Source of the DNA: Streptomyces xylophagus
GTDB taxonomy: Bacteria > Actinomycetota > Actinomycetes > Streptomycetales > Streptomycetaceae
NCBI RefSeq assembly: GCF_000716435.1
Contig: NZ_JNWO01000058.1
Span: 1-12,005, forward strand
Length of the DNA: 12,005 nt
Direction of reading: 5' to 3'
Every line of letters starts with the position of its first letter. Within the stretch, counting starts at the first letter, position 1. Shown here piece by piece: positions 5,994 through 12,005 of the stretch. The notes under the pieces are model-generated. The model was given only the letters and a program-made list of their open reading frames with translations. It did not search any database and was not told where the DNA came from. The position numbers and the translations under genes are program-made.

Positions 5994-7424
5994 ATGCCCA
6001 GCCGCCGCATCCGGGTGACCGGCACCCCCGAAGCCCCGCTCCGCGCCGCCCTCACCGCCCTCCGCACCGAACTCGGCGTGCCCGAGACCTTCCCGCCGGA
6101 GGTACTCGCGGAGGCGGAAGCGGCCGCGAAGGCCCCGGTGCCGCCCGCCGAGGACGCGACCGACATCCCCTTCTTCACCATCGACCCGCCCACGTCCATG
6201 GACCTCGACCAGGCGATGCACCTGTCCCGCAGGGGCTCCGGTTTCAGGGTCCGGTACGCCATCGCCGACGTGGCCGCCTTCGTCGCCCCCGGCGGGGCAC
6301 TGGACGCGGAGGCCCACCGCCGCGTGACCACCCTCTACTTTCCCGACGAGAAGACCCCGCTGCACCCGCCCCTGCTGAGCGAGGGCGCCGCGAGTCTGCT
6401 GCCGGACGTGACCCGCCCGGCGGTGCTGTGGACGATCGAACTGGACGCGGACGGCCGTACGTCCGCCGTGGACGTCCGCCGGGCGCTCGTCCGCAGCCGG
6501 GCGAAACTCGACTACGCGACCGCGCAGCGGCGGATCGACGCGGGCACCGCCGAGGAGCCGCTCGCGCTGCTCAAGGACATCGGCGAGGCGCGCGAACGCC
6601 TGGAGGTCGAGCGCGGCGGCATCTCCCTCAACGTGCCCGAACAGGAGATCGTCGAGCGCGATCACACCTACGAACTCGCCTACCGCGCCCCGCTCCCCGC
6701 CGACGGCTGGAACGCCCAGATCTCCCTGCTCACCGGCATGGCCGCGGCCGACCTGATGCTCACGCACGGCACGGGCGTCCTGCGCACCCTGCCCGCCGCC
6801 CCCGACGGCGCGGTCGGCCGCCTCCACCGCACCGCGCACGCCCTGCACATCGACTGGCCGCACCACATGTCGTACGCCGCACTCATCCGCTCCCTCGACC
6901 CGCACCTCCCGCACCACGCGGCCTTCCTCCAGGAGTGCACGACCCTGCTGCGCGGCGCGGGCTACACGGTCTTCCGCGACGGCAACCTCCCGCCGATCAC
7001 CACCCACGCGGCCGTCGCCGCCCCCTACACCCACTGCACGGCCCCGCTACGACGCCTCGTCGACCGCTACGCCTCCGAACTCTGCCTCGCCCCCGGCAAC
7101 CCACCCGCCTGGGTGCTGGCCGGCCTCGACGCCCTCCCCAAACAGATGGCCGACGGCACCCGCCTCGCGGGCACCGTCGAGCGCGAGTGCGTCGACATCG
7201 TCGAGGCCGCCCTGCTCAAGGACCGCGTCGGCGACCTCTTCGACGGCTACGTGGTGGACGTCGAGGAACACCAACCCACCGTGGGGAAGGTCCAGTTGGA
7301 CACCCCGGCCGTCGTCGCCCGCCTCGAAGGCGGCACGACCCCGCTCCCCCTGGGCGAGCGCCTGCGGGTCCGCCTCACCCAGGCAGACCCGGGCACGACG
7401 AAGGTACGGTTCGCGCCTGCTTGA
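5994..7424 (+). CDS. RNB-domain ribonuclease (RNase II/R superfamily), compact form
   Basis: A 476-residue protein built mostly of the RNB exoribonuclease core. The metal-site motif FFTIDPPTSMDLDQAMHLS gives D64, D70 and D72, aligning with three of the four catalytic Asp residues of E. coli RNase II (D201, D207, D209). The fourth (D210) is Q73. Other RNB features are RYAIADVAAFV, TLYFPDEKTPLHPPLLSEGA, FRDGNLPPITTHAAVAAPY and TAPLRRLVDRYASELCL, which carries the conserved RNB arginine. No N-terminal cold-shock domains are present, and there is room for only a small C-terminal beta domain (about 405-476). Predicted activity is processive 3'-5' degradation of single-stranded RNA in the cytoplasm. 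The ATG at 5994 is chosen because MPSRRIRVTG follows a -10-like TACGCT by 6 nt. An open frame upstream carries no family sequence. Its 3' end overlaps the convergent membrane protein gene by 50 bp. Confidence 0.9.
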   Translation: MPSRRIRVTGTPEAPLRAALTALRTELGVPETFPPEVLAEAEAAAKAPVPPAEDATDIPFFTIDPPTSMDLDQAMHLSRRGSGFRVRYAIADVAAFVAPGGALDAEAHRRVTTLYFPDEKTPLHPPLLSEGAASLLPDVTRPAVLWTIELDADGRTSAVDVRRALVRSRAKLDYATAQRRIDAGTAEEPLALLKDIGEARERLEVERGGISLNVPEQEIVERDHTYELAYRAPLPADGWNAQISLLTGMAAADLMLTHGTGVLRTLPAAPDGAVGRLHRTAHALHIDWPHHMSYAALIRSLDPHLPHHAAFLQECTTLLRGAGYTVFRDGNLPPITTHAAVAAPYTHCTAPLRRLVDRYASELCLAPGNPPAWVLAGLDALPKQMADGTRLAGTVERECVDIVEAALLKDRVGDLFDGYVVDVEEHQPTVGKVQLDTPAVVARLEGGTTPLPLGERLRVRLTQADPGTTKVRFAPA

Positions 7425-7926
7425 CCGCCTGCACAAGGGTCGCTACGACGCTCTCGGCATCGTCGGCGTGGAAGCGGACGGTGTCGACCTCCCGCCGCCG
7501 ACCGAGGAGCGTGAAGTGGGCGATGGGCTGGGCGAGTTGAAGGGTGACGGAGGTGCGGAAGCCGACGGGGAGGTCGAGTTCGCCGTCGGCGCGGCGGCGG
7601 GCCGCACGCAACTCGCCCTCGGCGGAGGCGATATGACCCAGCGGGACGATCACATCGGCGCGGGCGGCCCGCCGCAGCCGTAGCGCATCCGTGTCCGTGT
7701 CCAGCAGGTGGGGACGGGCGACGGAGGACGCGTGCAGGGCGGCGACGGACGCGACCGCGCAGAGGCCCAGGACCGGCACCAGCTGGTGGAGCACCGGCCA
7801 GTTCCGCAGCAGCACCGACATGGTGAGTGTCTCCAGTACGCACGCGAGCACCGACCCGGCCACCAGGGCCCGCCGCGCCCGCGCATACCCGAACACCCGC
7901 CCGCCGCCTGCCCAGTTGGTCCACAT
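7375..7926 (-). CDS. Small membrane protein with possible PH-like C-terminal domain
   Basis: A 183-residue protein from ATG at 7926 (MWTNWAGGGRVFGYARARRA). Two hydrophobic segments follow: about residues 21-40 (ALVAGSVLACVLETLTMSVL) and about 48-67 (LVPVLGLCAVASVAALHASS). The remaining cytoplasmic part (DALRLRRAARADVIVPLGHI, TSVTLQLAQPIAHFTLL, VDTVRFHADDAESVVATLVQ) has the strand pattern and final helix of a bacterial PH-like domain; this is inference and no named family is recognised. The frame is open further upstream to an ATG at 8022, but that start would overlap the monooxygenase by 62 bp and add an unrelated-looking N-terminus, so 7926 is preferred. There is no ribosome site before 7926. 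The gene lies 34 bp after the monooxygenase on the same strand and may be its operon partner. The last 50 bp overlap the ribonuclease gene. Confidence 0.72.
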   Translation of the reverse strand: MWTNWAGGGRVFGYARARRALVAGSVLACVLETLTMSVLLRNWPVLHQLVPVLGLCAVASVAALHASSVARPHLLDTDTDALRLRRAARADVIVPLGHIASAEGELRAARRRADGELDLPVGFRTSVTLQLAQPIAHFTLLGRRREVDTVRFHADDAESVVATLVQAVKQARTVPSSCPGLPG

Positions 7927-7933
7927 GAGGGTC

Positions 7934-7964
7934 AGTACAAATGCTGACGTCGCGGGAGGGTCAA
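7934..7964 (-). promoter_or_regulatory. Possible promoter for the small membrane protein
   Basis: On the minus strand, TTGACC (7959-7964) is a good -35 match, followed after 19 nt by TGTACT (7934-7939) and then 7 nt to the ATG at 7926, again a near-leaderless layout. The spacer is long and the -10 lacks the usual A in position 2, so this is tentative. An 8-bp direct repeat TGACCCTC (7927-7934 and 7956-7963) flanks it. Confidence 0.3.
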
Positions 7965-9550
7965 GCGCCAGCGGGCGCGCCGAACCACAACTCCAGTGCG
8001 TCGCCCGGATCCTGGGCGTCATCCGTGTCCGCCGCCCACGCCGTGATCCCGTCCGGCCGCACCAACAGCCCCGCGAGCTCCGGCCGTTGGGGGCAGGTGG
8101 TGGTGAGGACGTCCACCAGGCCCTCGTAACCGGCCGCGCGGGAGCGGAGTTTCGGGTCGCCGGTGAGGTCGAGGAGGAGGGCGCGGCCGGTGTGGAGGTG
8201 GTCGGCGAGGCGGGTGCCGTCGGCGAGTTCGAGGTCGGGGGCGCTGCGGCCGGTCAGCGGGTGGTCGCCGGGGAGGTCGTAGTGCTGCCAGGCGCCGGAG
8301 ATCCGCTTGACGAAGTACGTGGCGCCGTCGGGCGTCCCCGCGAGGTCGCTGATGATCCCGCGCAGGGCACGTGCGTGCGCGTCGGGCCGCATCGCCGCGA
8401 TCTGGGCACGCGTCCAGTCGAGCACCCAGGCGCCGATCGGATGCCGCTCCGCCGTGTAGGTGTCCAGCAGTGCCACCGGCGCCCGGCCGCTCACCACCAG
8501 GGCGAGCTTCCAGCCGAGGTTCATCGCGTCCCCGACACCGAGGTTGAGCCCCTGCCCGCCGAACGGCGAGTGCACATGCGCCGCGTCGCCCGCGAGGAGC
8601 ACCCGGCCCGAGCGATAGGTCTCCGCCTGGCGGCAGTTGTCGGTGAACCGGGTCGCCGAGTGCAGCTTGTGCACGGTGACGTCGACCCCGGTCACATGGC
8701 GCACGCTTGCCTGCAACTCCTCGGTGGTGACGGGGGATCGGCGGTCGGCGGGCGGTCCGTCGAACTCGATGCTGACCATCCGTCCCGGCATCGGACCGTA
8801 GGTGTACATCCCCGTGTCGGTGGCGTTCCAGCCGCTGCGCAGTCCCTCGGTGCCGGTCATGTCGGCGATCGCCTGGTAACCGGTGATCTCCGGTGCGGTG
8901 CCCGGGAATGGGATCCCGGCGAGCTTGCGCACGAGGCTGCGGCCACCGTCGCAGCCGACCAGCCAGCCGGCGCGCACGGCCCGCGGCGCGGAGCCGTCCA
9001 CGGGAGCGAGATGGACGGTCACCCCGTCCTCGTCGGCGTCGAAACCGGTCAACTCGACCTGCCTGCGCACCTCGACGCCGAGTTCGTCGGCGCGCCGGCC
9101 GAACAGCCGCTCCAGCGGGGCCTGCGGGACGAACCGTCCGACGTCACCTGCCGGACCGAGGTCCGCGAAGGCGGGGTCCGACCCGTCGAGGAGATCGGCC
9201 CTCAGCGTGATCCCGGCGAAGTGCCCGGCGGACTTCGGCGGCGGGGCGGTGTCCTTGCCGGCACCGCCGGCCCGCGCCCGCATGAACTCCTTCATGCCGT
9301 TCACCGTCTCTTCCTGCACCTCGACCAGCGCGGGCAACAGCCCCCGCCGGTAAAGGGCCACGGCGGTAAGGGTGTTGATGCCCCCCGCCTTGATCGTCTC
9401 GTCCACCTCGGCCAGCCGCTCCGCGACCAGCACCCGCGCTCCGCCGAGCCGCAGCTCACAGGCCAGCAGCAGCCCGATGGGCCCGGCTCCGGCGATGACG
9501 ACGTCGTAGTCCGTGTCGGTGTTCGTGGGGGTGTGCGTGTCAGTACTCAT
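7961..9550 (-). CDS. FAD-dependent monooxygenase (class A aromatic hydroxylase type)
   Basis: A 529-residue flavoprotein hydroxylase of the PheA/TfdB and polyketide-hydroxylase type, which uses NAD(P)H and O2 to hydroxylate aromatic or polyketide substrates. The N-terminal FAD fold shows VVIAGAGPIGLLLACELRL (GxGxxG at 21-26) with E44-R45 at the end of the second strand. LVGCDGGRSLVRKLAG is the conserved DG motif. GRVLLAGDAAHVHSPFGGQG, with GLNLGVGDAMNLGWKLALV (about 310-345), is the second FAD motif. The C-terminal ~120 residues (SAPDLELADGTRLADHLHTG and on) match the thioredoxin-like tail common in this class, such as rifampicin monooxygenases and tetracenomycin-type hydroxylases. The substrate cannot be read from sequence. 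It is divergent from a TetR gene, a classic inducible detoxification or resistance layout. The ATG at 9550 has no ribosome site but lies 6 nt after TACAAT. Confidence 0.92.
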   Translation of the reverse strand: MSTDTHTPTNTDTDYDVVIAGAGPIGLLLACELRLGGARVLVAERLAEVDETIKAGGINTLTAVALYRRGLLPALVEVQEETVNGMKEFMRARAGGAGKDTAPPPKSAGHFAGITLRADLLDGSDPAFADLGPAGDVGRFVPQAPLERLFGRRADELGVEVRRQVELTGFDADEDGVTVHLAPVDGSAPRAVRAGWLVGCDGGRSLVRKLAGIPFPGTAPEITGYQAIADMTGTEGLRSGWNATDTGMYTYGPMPGRMVSIEFDGPPADRRSPVTTEELQASVRHVTGVDVTVHKLHSATRFTDNCRQAETYRSGRVLLAGDAAHVHSPFGGQGLNLGVGDAMNLGWKLALVVSGRAPVALLDTYTAERHPIGAWVLDWTRAQIAAMRPDAHARALRGIISDLAGTPDGATYFVKRISGAWQHYDLPGDHPLTGRSAPDLELADGTRLADHLHTGRALLLDLTGDPKLRSRAAGYEGLVDVLTTTCPQRPELAGLLVRPDGITAWAADTDDAQDPGDALELWFGAPAGA

Positions 9551-9556
9551 GCCAAG

Positions 9557-9590
9557 ATTGTAGTCACTAAAAAATTATGTTGGCTACACT
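9557..9590. promoter_or_regulatory. Divergent leaderless promoters and TetR-type operator
   Basis: Minus-strand TACAAT (9557-9562) ends 6 nt before the monooxygenase ATG. Plus-strand TACACT (9585-9590) ends 6 nt before the tetR GTG. Neither gene has a ribosome site. Overlapping both boxes is an imperfect dyad, TGTAGTCAC (9559-9567) with TTGGCTACA (9580-9588), 7 of 9 positions paired across a 12-nt AT-rich centre. TAGTCACTA (9561-9569) is itself a perfect palindrome. A TetR dimer bound here would block both promoters, giving autorepression and inducible monooxygenase. Confidence 0.6.
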
Positions 9591-9596
9591 GTTCTC

Positions 9597-10232
9597 GTGA
9601 GCGAGAGCATGGGTGCGGCCGAGCTGCCGCTGAGGGAGCGCAAGAAGCGGGCGACGCGGCAGCGGATCTCGAACGTCGCCTCGGCGCTGTTCAGGGAGCG
9701 CGGCTTCGACCAGGTGTCGGTGGCGGAGGTCGCGCGGGCCGCCGAGGTATCCACGATGACCGTCTTCAACTACTTCCCGCGCAAGGAGGACCTGTTCCTC
9801 GACCGCATCCCGGAGGCCGTCGAGATGTTCAGCGGGGCGGTACGCCACCGCGCCCCCGGCGAGACCCCGCTCGCCGCGCTCCGCCGCCTCGCCCTCGAAC
9901 TCCTCGACCGGCGCCACCCGTTGGCAGGCCCCGACAGCGGCTTCCCGGACTTCTGGGAGGTCGTGGCCGACTCACCCGCCCTGCGCGCCCGGGGCCGCGA
10001 AGCCCTGGAGGAGATCGAGAACGCCCTGACCACCGCCCTCACCGAGACCGCCCCGGACACCCCCGACCCGGCCCTCATGGCGGCCCTGACCATCGCCGCG
10101 TACCGCACGGTCTACGTCGCCACCGCGCGCCGCGTCTTCGCGGGAGAGGACGCGGCAGGCCTCGTAGCAGACCATCGCGCGCGGTTGTGCGCGGCCTTCG
10201 ACGTGTTGGAGCGGGCGCTCACCCCGGCATGA
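9597..10232 (+). CDS. TetR/AcrR family transcriptional regulator
   Basis: A 211-residue protein of typical family length. The N-terminal DNA-binding domain covers residues 12-65: RKKRATRQRISNVASALFRE, then GFDQVSVAEVARAAEVSTMT as the helix-turn-helix, followed by VFNYFPRKEDLFLDRIPEAV. The C-terminal helical part (from about 70) should hold the ligand pocket and dimer interface, and is not conserved enough to name an inducer. The GTG start at 9597 is 6 nt after TACACT with no ribosome site, pointing to a leaderless mRNA. Divergence from the monooxygenase with a shared dyad makes that gene its most likely target, and the monooxygenase substrate or a related compound its likely inducer. The AraC-type gene follows on the same strand after 40 bp. 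Confidence 0.93.
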   Translation: MSESMGAAELPLRERKKRATRQRISNVASALFRERGFDQVSVAEVARAAEVSTMTVFNYFPRKEDLFLDRIPEAVEMFSGAVRHRAPGETPLAALRRLALELLDRRHPLAGPDSGFPDFWEVVADSPALRARGREALEEIENALTTALTETAPDTPDPALMAALTIAAYRTVYVATARRVFAGEDAAGLVADHRARLCAAFDVLERALTPA

Positions 10233-10260
10233 CATTCGGCCCCGGAGCGTTGCACCCTGT

Positions 10261-10266
10261 GGAGGG
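10261..10266 (+). promoter_or_regulatory. Ribosome binding site of the AraC-type regulator
   Basis: GGAGGG is 6 nt upstream of the GTG at 10273 and favours it over the in-frame GTG at 10282, although the purine-rich run continues to 10273 and could serve either start. In contrast to the tetR and monooxygenase genes, this one is clearly leadered. Confidence 0.6.
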
Positions 10267-10272
10267 AAGGGG

Positions 10273-11112
10273 GTGCGGCCGGTGAGCGCACGTGAGCAGG
10301 CGCTGTGGACGAGGGCGAGACTGGGCCGCTGCGGCCCGCCGCTCGACCTCCTGACCGCCCGTTTCGACCGGCACGTCTACGCCCCGCACGCGCACGCCGA
10401 GTTCACGATCGGCGTCTGCGTCGGCGGCGCGGAACTCATCGACTACCGCGGCGGCCACATCCGTGCGACCCCGGGCTCCATCGTCGTCCTCGAGCCCGGC
10501 GAAATGCACACGGGCGGCCCGGGCAGCACCACCGACGGCTACGCCTACCGAGCCCTCTACGCCGCGCCGGCACTGCTGACGGACGGCATCCTCGGCGGCG
10601 GCCACCCGCACTTCCGTGAACCCCTCCTCGACGACCCCGAACTCGCCGCGGCCCTGCGCATCGCGCACACCGAACTCAGCGCCTGCCCCGACCCGTTGGA
10701 GGTGGAGTCCCGCCTCCCGTGGCTGCTGACGGCCCTGGCCCGCCGGCACTCGACGTCCCGCCCGACGCCGGACGAGATCCCCGGTGCGGCGTGGGTGGCC
10801 CACGCGGTACGGGACCGCCTGGCGGACGAGTTGACGGCGCCCCCCTCGTTGACATTGTTGGCCGCGGACTTCGGCCTGTCCCGCTACCAGCTCCTCCGCG
10901 CCTTCCGTACGACGATGGGGATACCGCCGTACGCCTGGCTCGCCCAGCACCGGGTGACGCGGGCGCGCGGCCTGCTGGAGGCGGGCGGACGTCCCGCCGA
11001 GGTGGCGGCACAGGTGGGCTTCGCGGACCAGGCGCATCTGACACGCTGGTTCCGGCGGGTGCTGGGGGTGACGCCGGCGGCGTACCGCAACAGCGTTCAA
11101 GACGCCGGATGA
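10273..11112 (+). CDS. AraC family transcriptional regulator with N-terminal cupin domain
   Basis: A 279-residue protein. Residues from about 25 to 110 form an AraC-type ligand-binding cupin: RFDRHVYAPHAHAEFTIGVC, then YRGGHIRATPGSIVVLEPGE followed by MHTGG, with several His residues positioned as in metal- or ligand-binding cupins. Residues 180-275 form the double helix-turn-helix domain: LTLLAADFGLSRYQLLRAFR, GIPPYAWLAQHRVTRARGLL, and PAEVAAQVGFADQAHLTRWF followed by RRVLGVTPAAYR, the classic C-terminal AraC signature. The gene follows tetR by 40 bp and precedes an EamA-type transporter gene by 22 bp. This order is common for AraC regulators that control an adjacent DMT exporter, so the transporter is its likely target (inference). 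Confidence 0.93.
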   Translation: MRPVSAREQALWTRARLGRCGPPLDLLTARFDRHVYAPHAHAEFTIGVCVGGAELIDYRGGHIRATPGSIVVLEPGEMHTGGPGSTTDGYAYRALYAAPALLTDGILGGGHPHFREPLLDDPELAAALRIAHTELSACPDPLEVESRLPWLLTALARRHSTSRPTPDEIPGAAWVAHAVRDRLADELTAPPSLTLLAADFGLSRYQLLRAFRTTMGIPPYAWLAQHRVTRARGLLEAGGRPAEVAAQVGFADQAHLTRWFRRVLGVTPAAYRNSVQDAG

Positions 11113-11134
11113 GAGGGCGCCACAGACTCGCCGT

Positions 11135-11982
11135 ATGACTGCACGCGGCTGGTTCCTGTTCTCCCTGATGGGAGTGGTCTGGGGCATCCCCTACCTGATG
11201 ATCAAGGTGGCGGTGGACGCCCCGCTCTCCCCGTCCATGGTCGTCTTCACGCGCTGTGCCCTGGGCGCCGTACTCCTGCTGCCCTTCGCCCTACGACAGG
11301 GCGGCCCGACCCGCACGATCCGGACGCACTGGCGCCCGATGCTGGCCTTCGCGTGCATAGAGATCATCGGCCCGTGGTTCACACTGACGGACGCGGAACG
11401 CCACCTGTCCAGCTCGACGGCGGGCCTGCTGATCGCGGGGGTACCGATAGTCGGCGTGCTGATGGCCCGCTTCTTCGGCGAGGCGGAGCGGCTGGGGACG
11501 CGTCGGGTGGCCGGCCTGACCCTGGGCCTGGCCGGGGTCACGGTCCTCACGGTCCCGCACCTGACGGGCGGCGACGCCCGCTCGCTGGTGGAGGTGCTGC
11601 TGACGGTGCTCGGCTACGCGACGGCCCCGCTGATCGCCGCGCGCCACCTGAAGGACGTCCCGACCCTGCAACTGACGGCACCGTGCCTGGCGTTGGCGGC
11701 GCTGGTGTACGCACCGGGGGCGGCGCTGACGTGGCCGTCCACGGTGCCCTCGGCTCAGGTGTTGGCCTCCCTCGCCGGTCTGGGAGTGATCTGCACGGCG
11801 GTGGCGTTCGTGGCCTTCCTGGAGCTGATCAAGGAGGTCGGCCCGACCCGGTCGACGGTGATCACGTACGTCAATCCGGCGGTCGCGGTGGCGGCGGGGG
11901 CGCTGTTCCTGGGGGAGAGGCTGACGGTGGGGATCGGGGTGGCTTTCATGTTGATTCTGGCGGGGTCGGTGCTGGCTACGGC
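11135..11982 (+). CDS. EamA/DMT-superfamily transporter, 3' end cut by adapter
   Basis: 282 complete codons run from ATG at 11135 to the adapter junction, with no stop. The protein has the ten-helix EamA architecture, nearly complete: MTARGWFLFSLMGVVWGIPY as helix 1, then SMVVFTRCALGAVLLLPFAL, GLLIAGVPIVGVLMARFF, VAGLTLGLAGVTVLTVP, VLLTVLGYATAPLIAARHL, a helix around LTAPCLALAALVYAP, GLGVICTAVAFVAFLELI and the signature TYVNPAVAVAAGALFLGERL near the end of the second repeat, followed by the start of the last helix. Members export amino acids, nucleosides or drugs; the substrate is not evident. Normal length is about 290-320 residues, so only the tail is missing. Residues read beyond 11982 (CLLYTSD) are adapter. 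No convincing ribosome site precedes the ATG. The 22-bp gap suggests co-transcription with the AraC-type gene. Confidence 0.92.
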
Positions 11983-12005
11983 CTGTCTCTTATACACATC
12001 TGACG
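11983..12005 (-). other. Untrimmed Nextera/Tn5 adapter (mosaic end, reverse complement)
   Basis: CTGTCTCTTATACACATCT (11983-12001) is the reverse complement of the 19-bp Tn5 mosaic end, and GACG (12002-12005) continues into the Read-1 tail. It is the mirror of the left-end adapter and not genomic sequence. Minus-strand frames beginning MYKRQ here are artefacts. Confidence 0.98.

Noticed and set aside
5960..7540. Long plus-strand frame overlapping the ribonuclease gene
   Set aside because: It is an Arg/Pro/His-rich out-of-frame shadow. The ribonuclease frame has clear RNB motifs.
7927..8022. Longer N-terminus for the small membrane protein starting at 8022
   Set aside because: It would overlap the monooxygenase by 62 bp and add sequence with no membrane or domain logic. 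ATG 7926 is better placed, though lacking a ribosome site.
9551..9596. Rifamycin-associated element upstream of the monooxygenase
   Set aside because: The GGGGCTTGCG-type inverted repeat known upstream of rifampicin-inactivating genes is not present in this AT-rich gap, so a rifampicin-specific role is not supported.
7691..10285. Very long plus-strand frame opposite the monooxygenase and across tetR
   Set aside because: Long antisense open frames are expected in high-GC codon bias. The minus-strand frame has two FAD motifs, and tetR is in another frame.

Overview
The window is a high-GC actinobacterial fragment, almost certainly from Streptomyces. The evidence is strong G/C bias at third codon positions, frequent GTG starts, several leaderless-type promoters, and the order nif3-like / zinc-ribbon / RNase H-acid phosphatase fusion / eda / yaaA / RNB ribonuclease. 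The fusion is the arrangement known from S. coelicolor SCO2299. Both ends are synthetic: bases 2-34 are a complete Nextera (Tn5) Read-1 adapter and 11983-12005 are the reverse complement of its mosaic end plus four bases. The biological insert is therefore 35-11982, and its first and last genes are cut by adapter.

Left region (35-5917). A truncated gene of unknown function (minus, 35-1052) diverges from a plus-strand run: Nif3-like metalloprotein (1251-2141), coiled-coil/C4 zinc-ribbon protein (2138-2881, apparently a CTG start overlapping the previous stop) and bifunctional RNase H/histidine phosphatase (2923-4395). The linker of the fusion protein carries an in-frame 81-bp tandem repeat (3374-3671) that resembles an interspersed Streptomyces GC-rich repeat. 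Converging on this run, with a 26-bp overlap of coding ends, are a KDPG-type aldolase (4370-5008) and a YaaA-family protein (5135-5917), both minus.

Middle (5918-7926). A 76-bp divergent intergenic region separates yaaA from an RNB-domain ribonuclease (5994-7424). The ribonuclease runs 50 bp into the 3' end of a convergent small membrane protein gene (7375-7926, minus).

Right region (7961-11982). This looks like an accessory detoxification/regulation block: an FAD-dependent aromatic-type monooxygenase (7961-9550, minus) divergent from a TetR regulator (9597-10232), then an AraC-type regulator (10273-11112) and an EamA-family transporter (11135-11982, truncated). The 46-bp AT-rich gap between monooxygenase and tetR holds an imperfect dyad overlapping two facing -10 boxes, each exactly 6 nt from its start codon. 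This suggests leaderless transcripts and TetR repression of both genes.

There is no stretch of more than 300 bases without a gene; the largest gap is 1053-1250. I saw no tRNA, rRNA, CRISPR array, insertion sequence or phage gene. The most unusual structure is the tandem repeat inside the RNase H-phosphatase linker; I did not find a clear new multi-gene system.
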